Assembly: GCA_020848735.1 (NCBI GenBank)
Contig: JADLHO010000021.1
Span: forward strand, 1-50,542
Source: Planctomycetota bacterium
GTDB taxonomy: Bacteria > Planctomycetota > UBA1135 > UBA2386
Reading direction: 5' to 3'
Length of the DNA stretch: 50,542 nt
Positions within the stretch are counted from its first letter, which is position 1; every line of letters starts with the position of its first letter. Under the pieces are notes generated by a model. It had not been told where the DNA came from. It saw nothing but the letters and a program-made list of their open reading frames with translations, and did no database searches. Positions 7,611 to 14,852 of this stretch are shown here, piece after piece. A program made the translations under genes and the position numbers.

Positions 7611-8864
7611 CACGCGCAGGCGCCGTTCGTCCGCGCCCACGACCATCACCCTGGCACCCGCGGGGATCATCCCCGTCTCCGCGATCGCATCGAACGCGAG
7701 CTTCGCGAGCTCCACGCGGCCCTCGGGGAGCAGGTCGGTGAGCGCCGTGCCGCGCATGCCGACGAGCGCGGAGCGGTCGATTGCGGAGACCGGCGTCTCG
7801 TCGCGCGCGGAGCGCTTCACGCGGCGGAGCGCCTGGCGCCGCTTGCCGCCCTCGGTCCAGAAGCAGCAGAGATCGCAGGGCACGCAGCAATGGACGGCAC
7901 AGCCGGGATCGGCATCGGCGGACTCGCAGCACGCGGAGTCGCCGCAGCCGAGGTCGCAGCAACCGACGTCGCAGTCGCCGGCTTCACGGCGGAGCTCCGC
8001 CGCCGGGATGCGCGGCGGCGGCTCGACGCGCCGCGTCTTCGCCTCGAGCGAATCGAGCAGTGCGACGAGCAGGCTGCCGTGCCCATCCGGTCGCGAGCTG
8101 TCGAGCGGCAACGCGGCGAGCGCGGCGCGGGCGCGCGACAGGGCGGCGCGGAGCCAGCCCGCGATCGGCGCGGCGTCGTGCACGGCGGCGGCATCCCACG
8201 CGTTGAAGCGTCCGCGGCGCCGATCGGCCGCGCGATCGAGCCAGGCGTCATAGCCGTAGACCCACGCCGCGAGCGCAGCGCCGAACTCGTGCAGGAGCGG
8301 TGAGAGCTCGCGACGCCCCACCGCGAGGCCGGCGTGCGCGAAGACCTGCGCACCGAGTTCGACGCTCGGCGCGGCGACGTCGTCGATCGTCGGCCGCGGG
8401 CTCCGTTCGGCCGCGCGTTGGCGCGCGGGGAGTTCGAGCAGGAGCGAGATCGGGAAGCCGAGTGCGCCGAGCGATTCGAGTGCGCGCTCGTCGGCGCGGC
8501 GGAGCCAGCGCAGCACGAGACGGCGCGGAATCGTCGCGTCGCCGTCCTCGACGTCGTCGCGCAGCTTCGCCGCGACGGTCGCGACCGCGAGTGCGGCGAC
8601 GAGCGCGCGGGCTCTCGCCGACAACGGCCGCACGCCGATGGTGCGGAGCGGGAACGCGGTGCAGGCGCGCCCCTCGATGGGCGCCTCCTCCGCGAGGCCC
8701 GCGAGCACGAGGGTCAGCACGGTGACGTCGCGGCTCGTCAGCAGCGCGTGGGCGCGGCTGCCGGACGCGTGGAGGGCGTGGCAGCCGGCGCAGAACGCGG
8801 CGCGGTAGGCGTCGCGACCGTCCTGGGTGAGCCGCGCGCGGTCGATGCCGAGGCTGCCGAACAT
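7593..8864 (-). CDS. DUF5685-like protein with Cys-rich linker fused to an NfeD-type OB domain
   Basis: This 423-residue protein starts MFGSLGIDRARL with an early CAGC pair (C25, C28). A helical body follows with LRDDVEDGD at 102-109, which resembles the DUF5685 family. Residues 298-334 hold 12 cysteines (298, 302, 303, 307, 312, 313, 322, 326, 327, 330, 333, 334). Residues about 364-421 (LVGMRGTALTDLLPEGRVEL, then GMIPAGARVMVVG) match the NfeD C-terminal OB fold that works with flotillins. The Cys-rich stretch probably binds metal. The fusion to NfeD is unusual and sits next to a flotillin gene. It follows ispH by 12 nt but also has its own -10 box. The DUF5685 assignment is from memory of the family pattern; the OB domain call is firmer. 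Confidence 0.7.
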   Translation of the reverse strand: MFGSLGIDRARLTQDGRDAYRAAFCAGCHALHASGSRAHALLTSRDVTVLTLVLAGLAEEAPIEGRACTAFPLRTIGVRPLSARARALVAALAVATVAAKLRDDVEDGDATIPRRLVLRWLRRADERALESLGALGFPISLLLELPARQRAAERSPRPTIDDVAAPSVELGAQVFAHAGLAVGRRELSPLLHEFGAALAAWVYGYDAWLDRAADRRRGRFNAWDAAAVHDAAPIAGWLRAALSRARAALAALPLDSSRPDGHGSLLVALLDSLEAKTRRVEPPPRIPAAELRREAGDCDVGCCDLGCGDSACCESADADPGCAVHCCVPCDLCCFWTEGGKRRQALRRVKRSARDETPVSAIDRSALVGMRGTALTDLLPEGRVELAKLAFDAIAETGMIPAGARVMVVGADERRLRVLRVSD

Positions 8865-8873
8865 GGGCCGCGG

Positions 8874-8879
8874 AGTCTA
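8874..8879 (-). promoter_or_regulatory. -10 element TAGACT, 9 nt before the DUF5685-NfeD start
   Basis: Read on the minus strand, TAGACT ends 9 nt upstream of ATG 8864. Its first three bases are the TAG stop codon of ispH. No -35 is evident. It supports ATG 8864 and suggests an almost leaderless transcript. Confidence 0.4.
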
Positions 8880-9803
8880 CGTGCGCGAGGCCGCGGATCG
8901 CGCGGTGTCCTCTGCGCCCGGGGCGCGGGACACGGCGTCCGCGTCGGGCCTCGGCCGCGCCGTCGCGGGCATCGCACGGAGCGCGGCTTCGACGGCGTCG
9001 ATCACCTCGTCCTGGGTCGAGGTCCCGGCGGTCAGCCCCACGGTCGCGCACGCGGCGAAGTCGCGCGGGTCGAGCTGCTCGGCCCGCTCGACGTGGATCG
9101 CGCGTCGCCCGCCCTTCACGACGCTGGCGACGAGCTGCCGGGTGTTGTTCGAGTGCCGTCCGCCGACCACGACCACCAGGTCGACGGCGTCGATCAGCTC
9201 GCGCAGTGCGCGCACGCGTTGCCGCGTGGGCTCGCAGATCGTGTCGCGGAAGACCACGTCGGCGTGCGGATTGGCGGCCACGATCGCGTCGAGCAGGCGC
9301 CTCGCCTCGATCTCCTGGAACGTGGTCTGACAGAGCACGCCGAGGCGGCTGTGGGGCCAACGCTCCACCTCGCTGAGGTGGCCGACCACCGACCACGACG
9401 CGAGATCGCCCGTGAGCCCGGCGACCTCGACGTGGTCGCGCTTGCCGAGCACGACGACGTGGCGCCCCTCTGCCGCGAGCTGGAGCGCTGCGGCGTGGGC
9501 ACGCGCGACCAGCGGGCAGGTCGTGTCGACGAGCCGATGACCGGCTCCGCGCAGGCGTTCGCGCTCGCGTTCGGCGATGCCATGCGCCGTGATCAGCACC
9601 TGCGTCGTCGCGGGCAGGCTGCCGCGATCGGACTCCGCGCGCTGCTCGAAGCCGCGCGCGGCGAGTTCCGCTCGCACGCCGTCGTTGTGCACGAGCTCAC
9701 CCCAGATCGTCGTGTCCGTCGGCGCGTCGACCGCGCGTGCGGCGGCCAGGGCGTCCCGCACGCCGAAGCACATCCCCATCGCACTCGCTCGGATCACCTG
9801 CAT
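8877..9803 (-). CDS. ispH: 4-hydroxy-3-methylbut-2-enyl diphosphate reductase (IspH/LytB)
   Basis: IspH catalyses the last step of the MEP isoprenoid pathway, giving IPP and DMAPP. The 308-residue protein has the three cluster-ligand cysteines C12 (MGMCFGV), C96 (DTTCPL) and C190 (RDTICEPT), plus GELVHN and the HSNNT motif. E. coli IspH is 316 residues with cysteines at nearly the same places. I chose ATG 9803 because the family begins directly with the MxVIxA strand. An upstream TTG at 9836 would add eleven unrelated residues. The C-terminal 30 residues are low complexity. It is followed by the DUF5685-NfeD gene. Confidence 0.95.
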   Translation of the reverse strand: MQVIRASAMGMCFGVRDALAAARAVDAPTDTTIWGELVHNDGVRAELAARGFEQRAESDRGSLPATTQVLITAHGIAERERERLRGAGHRLVDTTCPLVARAHAAALQLAAEGRHVVVLGKRDHVEVAGLTGDLASWSVVGHLSEVERWPHSRLGVLCQTTFQEIEARRLLDAIVAANPHADVVFRDTICEPTRQRVRALRELIDAVDLVVVVGGRHSNNTRQLVASVVKGGRRAIHVERAEQLDPRDFAACATVGLTAGTSTQDEVIDAVEAALRAMPATARPRPDADAVSRAPGAEDTARSAASRT

Positions 9804-9911
9804 GGGAGGCCCTCGCCGCTCCGAGGGGCACCGCAAGGGAGCGCTCGGAGCCGTAGACTTGGCATGGCAAAGTAAAGGTACAAGGAAGGAGATCGGTCGT
9901 CTTGGGGTCCT

Positions 9912-9932
9912 CGCCTGAGCCGTCTTCAGGCG
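9912..9932 (-). terminator. hairpin overlapping the stop of the winged-helix gene
   Basis: CGCCTGA (9912-9918) and TCAGGCG (9926-9932) form a perfect 7-bp stem around a 7-nt loop. The TGA stop of the regulator (9926-9928) lies inside the stem. There is no U tract. Confidence 0.5.
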
Positions 9933-10330
9933 GGGGAGTAGCCGTGCCGCGCGGACGCGCGTGCGCCGCTCGAGGCCTGGGCCGCGACGCGAGCGTCCTT
10001 GAGCACGCGGTCGAGCTCCTCGAGGTAGGCGAGGAACTGCTTGCGGCCGGCCTTCGACAGCCGCACGACCGTGCGCGGCCGCGCGCCGTCGCTCGTCTTC
10101 TCGATCTCGACGACCTCGGACTCCTGCAGGACCTGCAGGTGCCGGGCGAGGTTGCCGTCGGTGAGTTCGCAGAGCGTGCGGAGGTCGAGGAAGGGGACGC
10201 CTTCCTTGCGGTTCAGCAACGCGATCAGGATCCCGAGCCGGGCCTTCTCGTGCAGCACGCGATCGAGCCCGACGTAGTCGTGGCGTGCGCGTGCGGGTTG
10301 GGCGGACTTGCGAGTGCGTTCACGAGCCAT
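9926..10330 (-). CDS. winged-helix transcriptional regulator (ArsR/MarR-like, HTH_34 type)
   Basis: This 134-residue protein has a basic N-terminus and a winged helix at about residues 22-100 (LHEKARLGILIALLNRKEGV, then DGNLARHLQVLQESEVVEIE, then TVVRLSKAGRKQFLAYLEEL). This pattern fits small one-domain regulators of the YjzD/HTH_34 group. Its start overlaps the end of the upstream membrane-protein gene by 11 nt, so the two are co-translated. Such regulators often control the paired membrane gene. No ligand-binding cysteines are present. Confidence 0.8.
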   Translation of the reverse strand: MARERTRKSAQPARARHDYVGLDRVLHEKARLGILIALLNRKEGVPFLDLRTLCELTDGNLARHLQVLQESEVVEIEKTSDGARPRTVVRLSKAGRKQFLAYLEELDRVLKDARVAAQASSGARASARHGYSPA

Positions 10331-10925
10331 GGGCGAGTTCCTCCGCGGACCGCCGCAGTGCGAGGGCGGTCAGCAGTTGTCCGATGCCGAAGGTGAGTCC
10401 CATCCCGAAGGGCTGCGCCAGCGGGGTGCGCAGGTCGGGCACGAGCAGCAGGACTCCCGCGACGAAGTAGAAGCCCGTCGCCACCGCGAGAGCCGGCGGG
10501 AGGAAGGGCTGCGCCGCCGCCAGCGCGAGGGCGAAGCTGAGCGACCAGAGGCCGGGCAGCAAGGTGGTCGCGACGTCGCCCGTCTGGAGCAACACGACGG
10601 TCAGCACGGCGGCCACGCCGAAGGCCGGCAGCACCTGCCGCAGCACGACCACCGCGCGGCGGAAGGCGATCGCGCCGCCGCGCACCACGTAGACCGCGAG
10701 ATCGAGCAGGCCGATCGTCGCGGCGAGCGCGGCGACGGTGAGCCAGTAGCTCGTGAACTCCGCGGGATCCGCCGGCACGAGGCAGCTCGACTGCAGGATG
10801 CACGCGGCGAGGGCGATCCCGGCGGTCAGCGCCGTGGGCAGGGCGCGCACGCCGCGGAACGTCTCGCTCCGCAGCACCTGCACGTGGATCGCATCGAGCC
10901 GGGCGATGGCGTCTTCGAGTCGCAT
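10320..10925 (-). CDS. integral membrane protein paired with the winged-helix regulator
   Basis: This 201-residue protein starts MRLEDAIARLDAIHVQVLRS, with a short amphipathic N-terminus and about six hydrophobic segments after it (for example near residues 30-50, 60-80, 100-122 and 130-160). No enzyme motif is visible. It looks like the membrane partner seen upstream of small winged-helix regulators in Planctomycetota and Acidobacteriota. The promoter at 10934-10961 and ATG 10925 agree well. Longer readings of this frame have no family features upstream. Confidence 0.75.
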   Translation of the reverse strand: MRLEDAIARLDAIHVQVLRSETFRGVRALPTALTAGIALAACILQSSCLVPADPAEFTSYWLTVAALAATIGLLDLAVYVVRGGAIAFRRAVVVLRQVLPAFGVAAVLTVVLLQTGDVATTLLPGLWSLSFALALAAAQPFLPPALAVATGFYFVAGVLLLVPDLRTPLAQPFGMGLTFGIGQLLTALALRRSAEELAHGS

Positions 10926-10933
10926 GGCCCCGG

Positions 10934-10961
10934 ACTTTACGATGCAAAGGGAGGCTGTCAA
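10934..10961 (-). promoter_or_regulatory. sigma70-like promoter TTGACA-16-TAAAGT
   Basis: On the minus strand a perfect TTGACA (10956-10961) is followed after 16 bp by TAAAGT (10934-10939), which ends 8 nt before ATG 10925. This is the best -35/-10 pair in the window and again places the start point at the initiation codon. Confidence 0.65.
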
Positions 10962-10972
10962 GCCGCCGCGCT

Positions 10973-11075
10973 CAGAGGTTGAGAGACCGTCTGTCTCTCG
11001 ACCTCTGCGTGGCCGCGGATGCGGCCACCAGCAAGCATCGGAGAGCCCGTACGATGGACTCTCACTCGGGCTCTC
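10973..11075 (-). terminator. cluster of three stable inverted repeats between operons
   Basis: Three hairpins lie in the gap after the DUF3365 gene. 11041-11049 pairs with 11067-11075 (9 bp, perfect, overlapping the DUF3365 stop). 11009-11016 pairs with 11021-11028 (8 bp, loop GGAT). 10973-10987 pairs with 10993-11007 (15 bp with one T-G wobble, 5-nt loop). None has a U tract. A tandem terminator is the simplest reading. A small structured RNA is an alternative. Confidence 0.6.
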
Positions 11076-11667
11076 AGCGCGCGGTTCCGCCGCTCTCGAC
11101 GACCAGCGCTCCCCGGAGATCGCCGAGCGCGTAGCCGGTCGCGCGGTCGGCGGGATACCGCGCGGCGAGCTTCTCGCGCAGTTCCGGTGCCATCGCCTCG
11201 ACCGGACCGTGGCAGGTAAGGCACAGCGCGTCGGGGATCGAGATCGGCAGATAGAGCCTCGACGTCCCGTCGCGCGTCCGCGCCTCGCCGAGTCCGGCAC
11301 GCCTCTCGGCCGGGGTGCCCCGCCAGGACTCGAGCATCTGGAGCTCCCGTGCGTCGGCGGCATTGGCCGGATTGCGCGGGCGATCCGAGATGCGCCGCAC
11401 GCGCATCCCGTCGCGCGCCAGGCCGTCGGCGATCGCCTGCGCGCGTTCGCCGCACACCGCGATCGCACCGATCGGCCCCTGCGCGGCGATCGCGTTCTCG
11501 AGTTCGCTGCGCAGGGCTTTCTGGAATGCGAGGGCCAACTCCCGGCCCTGCCGGGCGTCCTCTGGGTCCGAGAAACCCCTGGGCTTCGGATCGTCGGCGC
11601 AGCCGGCGGTGGACAGGGCGAGGACGGGGAGGAGGACGAGGTGTGCGAGGCGGGCGTGCCGGGTCAT
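11074..11667 (-). CDS. DUF3365 (Tll0287-like) heme lipoprotein
   Basis: This 197-residue protein has a lipobox signal (LALSTAGC, lipid cysteine C23) and a DUF3365-type domain. The domain has CGERAQAIA around residue 72 and one c-type heme site, C149-L-T-C-H153, in the usual PDALCLTCHG setting. The family is a PAS-like periplasmic redox or sensor module. The ATG start overlaps the stop of the upstream channel gene by 4 nt (ATGA), so the two are coupled. A potassium channel linked to a heme lipoprotein is suggestive of redox-gated ion flow, but that is speculation. Confidence 0.82.
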   Translation of the reverse strand: MTRHARLAHLVLLPVLALSTAGCADDPKPRGFSDPEDARQGRELALAFQKALRSELENAIAAQGPIGAIAVCGERAQAIADGLARDGMRVRRISDRPRNPANAADARELQMLESWRGTPAERRAGLGEARTRDGTSRLYLPISIPDALCLTCHGPVEAMAPELREKLAARYPADRATGYALGDLRGALVVESGGTAR

Positions 11668-12542
11668 GAGCGGTCGGTCGGCGGGGACTCGCGATCGTGG
11701 CCGAGGGCAACTTGGTCCGGAAGCGGCTTTCCGCAGTGGGGGCACTGTGTCGGCGGCGCGATCACCGGGTCGCGGGCGCGCCCGGCAAGGCGCTGCAGGC
11801 GCTCCGTGAAGGCCGACGAGAGGATCGCGGCCGGCAGCGCGAAGACGCCGATGCCGAGGATCGCGATCGCCGCGCCGAGCAGCTTGCCGATGGGCGTCAC
11901 GGGCACCACGTCGCCATAGCCGACGGTCGTGAGCGTCGCGATGCCCCACCACATCGCGGCGGGGATGCTCGGGAACGAGCGTTGGTTCGTGGCGTGCTCG
12001 ACGTGGTACATCAGCGTCGACGCGACGATCAGCATCACGAGCACCACGAAGACCGCCGAGACCAGCTCGTTGCGCTTCTCGCGCACGGCGTCCGCGATCG
12101 CCTGCATCGCGATCGAGTAGCGGCCGAGACGTGCCACGCGGAGGATCCGCAGCAGCCGCAGGGCGCGGACGGCGCGCAGGTCGAGCGGGATGGGCGCGAA
12201 CCAGCCGACGAGGGTCGGCGCGATCGCCAGCAGGTCGATGATCGCGAGCGGCGAGCAGGCCCAGCGCAGGCGGGCGCCGGGCCCGGCGTACCGCGGCGAC
12301 TCCGGTGCCGACCAGAGGCGGAGGAGGTACTCGGCCGAGAACACGATCACCGAGAGCACCTCGAAGGCGTCGAAGCCCCACGGCACGGGCACGTCGTCGG
12401 GGTAGGTGCTCTCGATGAGCAGCGCGACGACATTGGCGACGATGAAGGTGGCGAGACCGAGGTCGACGAGTCGGCTGATGCGGTCGCCCGACTCGGCGGT
12501 CTCGAGCAGTCGATGGATGCGGGCTCGGGACATCGCGCGCAT
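11664..12542 (-). CDS. voltage-gated potassium channel, six-helix type
   Basis: This 292-residue protein has the full voltage-gated plan. S1 is about residues 27-45, S2 60-78 and S3 97-115. S4 (about 122-141) has regularly spaced arginines (RAVRALRLLRILRVARLGR). S5 is about 160-180, the pore has the selectivity filter T-V-G-Y-G-D at 206-211, and S6 follows. The tail carries a CPHCG zinc-knuckle half site (267-271). It probably passes K+ across the inner membrane. The start could be ATG 12542 or ATG 12533; neither has a clear ribosome binding site. Confidence 0.9.
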   Translation of the reverse strand: MRAMSRARIHRLLETAESGDRISRLVDLGLATFIVANVVALLIESTYPDDVPVPWGFDAFEVLSVIVFSAEYLLRLWSAPESPRYAGPGARLRWACSPLAIIDLLAIAPTLVGWFAPIPLDLRAVRALRLLRILRVARLGRYSIAMQAIADAVREKRNELVSAVFVVLVMLIVASTLMYHVEHATNQRSFPSIPAAMWWGIATLTTVGYGDVVPVTPIGKLLGAAIAILGIGVFALPAAILSSAFTERLQRLAGRARDPVIAPPTQCPHCGKPLPDQVALGHDRESPPTDRS

Positions 12543-12637
12543 GGTGCGCCGCCGGACCGCGGCGCGCGTAACGATTTCGCGCCGTGCTCCCGCGGACTGG
12601 TGCGGCCTCCCGGCGGACGGTTCACTCGCGCCCTTTC

Positions 12638-14221
12638 ATGTCTGACGCACCGTGCGGCGCCCGCCGCGACCGGGCCGATTCCCGGCGCCTCCATCTCCTC
12701 CTCGCCCTGGCGCTCGTCGCGGGGTCGGCACCCGCCCAGCGGCCGGCCGTTGCCAAGGCCGACGAGTACACGTTCACGAGGGACGGCGTGCTCGGCACGT
12801 CGATGCGCCTGGTCGTGGCGGCGCGCACCGCGAGCGAGGCTCAGAAGCTGGAGGCCGACGTCGTGGGCGAGATCGAGCGCGTCGGACGACTCGTCAGCAC
12901 CTGGCAGGCCGACGGTGAACTCGCGCAGGCGATCGCCGCGCAGGCGCCGGTCGTCGTCTCGCAGGAACTCGCGGAGCTGATCGCGGCGTGCGACGGCTGG
13001 CGCGAGCGCACGCAGGGAGCCTTCGAACCCGGGGTCGGCGCCCTCGCGGCGCTCTGGTCTGCCGCCGCGATCTCGAAGCGGGCACCGACGGCGGCGGAGC
13101 TCGCCGCCGCGGCGGCCGCGCTGCGGGAGCCCCCCTGGCACCTCGACGCCGCGACGCGCACGCTCACGGTGCGCAAGGGCGCTCAGCCGAGCGTCGATGC
13201 CCTCGCGAAGGGCTTCGTCATCGAGCGCGCGTCGGCGTTGCGTCGCGGCCGCTACGCCCGGGTGCTCGTGCTCGAGATCGGCGGCGACCTGCGCGTGCGC
13301 GGCGGCATCGACCGCGCGATCGGCATCGCGGATCCGCGGCAGCCCGCGGACAACGCGACGCCGCTCGCGCTCGTCCACGTGGCGGACGCTGCGGTCGCCT
13401 CGAGCGGTGGCTACGCGCGCGGCTTCGACGTCGCCGGCGTCCATCACTCGCACATCCTCGATCCGCGCAGCGGCATGCCGTGCGACGAGGTGCTCGGCGC
13501 GACCGCGATCGCGGGCGACGCCACGAGCGCCGATGCGCTGGCGACGATCCTCTGCGTGCTCGGACCCGCGGCGGGCATCGCGTTCGTCGACGGCATCGAG
13601 GGCGCCGCGGGCCTGGTCGTCACCCGCGACGGCGCGATCCACGCGAGCGCGCGCTGGGAGCGCGCTCTCTCGCCCGCGACGCCGAAGCTCGACGCGGAAC
13701 CGGGCGGCGAGCCGGGACCGGCGACGGGCCCACGCGAGGCGTCGCCGTGGCCGCCGGGCTTCGCGTGTGTCGTCCAGCTCGAGCTGCGCGATCCGAATGC
13801 CGGCGGCAGCGGGTCGCGGAGAGGCGGCTATCGCCGGCCCTACGTCGCGGTGTGGATCGAACGACCCGATGGCGGCGCGGTGCGCACGCTCGCGCTCTGG
13901 ATCGAGCGCACCCGTTGGCTGCCCGACCTGCGGCGTTGGTATCGGCTCCATCGCGGTCGCGACGAGTGGATCGCCGCGACCAGCCGCGCGACGCGCAAGC
14001 CCGGCAGCTACGAGCTCACGTGGGATGGACTCGACGACGACGGGCACGCGGTCGCCCCGGGCGAGTACGTCGTGATGATCGAGGTCACGCGGGAACACGG
14101 GACCTACCAGGTGATGCGCCAGCGCATCACGATCGGCACCGCACCGTTCTCGCACGCGCTCGAGGGCAACGAGGAGATCGCCGGTGCCACGGTCCGCTTC
14201 GGTGCGGGGCAGACGCCGTGA
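12638..14221 (+). CDS. apbE: FAD:protein FMN transferase (ApbE) fused to DUF2271
   Basis: ApbE attaches FMN to Thr or Ser of partner flavoproteins. This 527-residue protein has a signal peptide (LLALALVAGSAPAQ). The ApbE domain spans about residues 45-340 and shows SVDALAKGFVIERA, EIGGDLRVRG, the ILDPRSGMP motif and the metal-binding AIAGDATSADALAT segment. Residues about 370-520 are a DUF2271 domain (TRATRKPGSYELTWDGLDDD). The fusion is seen in some redox clusters and pairs naturally with the PepSY-type membrane gene just downstream (GTGA overlap). ATG 12638 is preferred over the upstream GTG 12584 because the signal peptide begins soon after it. The flavinylated target is not obvious in the window. 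Confidence 0.88.
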   Translation: MSDAPCGARRDRADSRRLHLLLALALVAGSAPAQRPAVAKADEYTFTRDGVLGTSMRLVVAARTASEAQKLEADVVGEIERVGRLVSTWQADGELAQAIAAQAPVVVSQELAELIAACDGWRERTQGAFEPGVGALAALWSAAAISKRAPTAAELAAAAAALREPPWHLDAATRTLTVRKGAQPSVDALAKGFVIERASALRRGRYARVLVLEIGGDLRVRGGIDRAIGIADPRQPADNATPLALVHVADAAVASSGGYARGFDVAGVHHSHILDPRSGMPCDEVLGATAIAGDATSADALATILCVLGPAAGIAFVDGIEGAAGLVVTRDGAIHASARWERALSPATPKLDAEPGGEPGPATGPREASPWPPGFACVVQLELRDPNAGGSGSRRGGYRRPYVAVWIERPDGGAVRTLALWIERTRWLPDLRRWYRLHRGRDEWIAATSRATRKPGSYELTWDGLDDDGHAVAPGEYVVMIEVTREHGTYQVMRQRITIGTAPFSHALEGNEEIAGATVRFGAGQTP

Positions 14222-14841
14222 GCGGCGCGTCGGATCGCGCGGGCCCGCCGCGGCGGAGCCTGCCCTGGCTCGTGCGCTGGCTGCACACCTACGTGTCGAT
14301 GTTCGGCTTCGTCGTGATCGTGTTCTTCGGCGCGACGGGACTCACGCTCAACCATGCCGACTGGTTCGAGGGCGGTGCCGCGACGCTGCGCGAGGCGAGC
14401 GGAAAGGTCGATGCCGCGTGGCTCGCCTTCGGCGACGAGGATGCGCGCGTCGACCGGCTCGCCATCGTCGAGCACCTGCGGGCGGCGCACGGCGTGCACG
14501 GCGCGGTGAGCGAGATCCGCATCGACGAGGAGGAATGCGTCGTCGTGTTCAAGGGGCCCGGCTATTCCGCCGACGCGCTCCTCGTGCGCGAGACGGGCGC
14601 CTACGAGCTCACCGAGACCACGAAGGGCGCCTTCGCGCTGATCGACGATCTGCACAAGGGTCGCGACAGCGGCCCCGTCTGGGCCTGGGTCGTCGACATC
14701 GCGGCGGGGCTCACGGTCGTCTGTGGCCTCACGGGCATCTGGCTGCTCTGGTACGTGAAGAAGCGGCGTTGGACCGGTCTCCTCGCCGCCGTGCTCGGTG
14801 CGCTCGCACCCGTCATGATCTGGGCCGTGTTCGTCCCCTGA
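14218..14841 (+). CDS. PepSY-associated membrane protein
   Basis: This 207-residue protein has a basic N-terminus and a first helix (WLHTYVSMFGFVVIVFFGAT, about residues 20-42). A periplasmic PepSY-like loop follows, then two C-terminal helices (about 160-182 and 190-206). The LHxYxS and TLN motifs fit the PepSY_TM family of heme- or flavin-linked reductase membrane subunits. The GTG start overlaps the apbE stop. With ApbE-DUF2271 upstream, the pair probably forms a membrane redox module that moves electrons across the inner membrane, which is inference. Confidence 0.8.
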   Translation: MSGASDRAGPPRRSLPWLVRWLHTYVSMFGFVVIVFFGATGLTLNHADWFEGGAATLREASGKVDAAWLAFGDEDARVDRLAIVEHLRAAHGVHGAVSEIRIDEEECVVVFKGPGYSADALLVRETGAYELTETTKGAFALIDDLHKGRDSGPVWAWVVDIAAGLTVVCGLTGIWLLWYVKKRRWTGLLAAVLGALAPVMIWAVFVP

Positions 14842-14852
14842 AGTCCCCTGCC

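Noticed and set aside
10225..10947. Open frame overlapping the winged-helix and membrane genes
   Set aside because: It is a shadow frame with Arg/Ala-rich composition and no fold pattern. The two real genes in the other frames have clear features.
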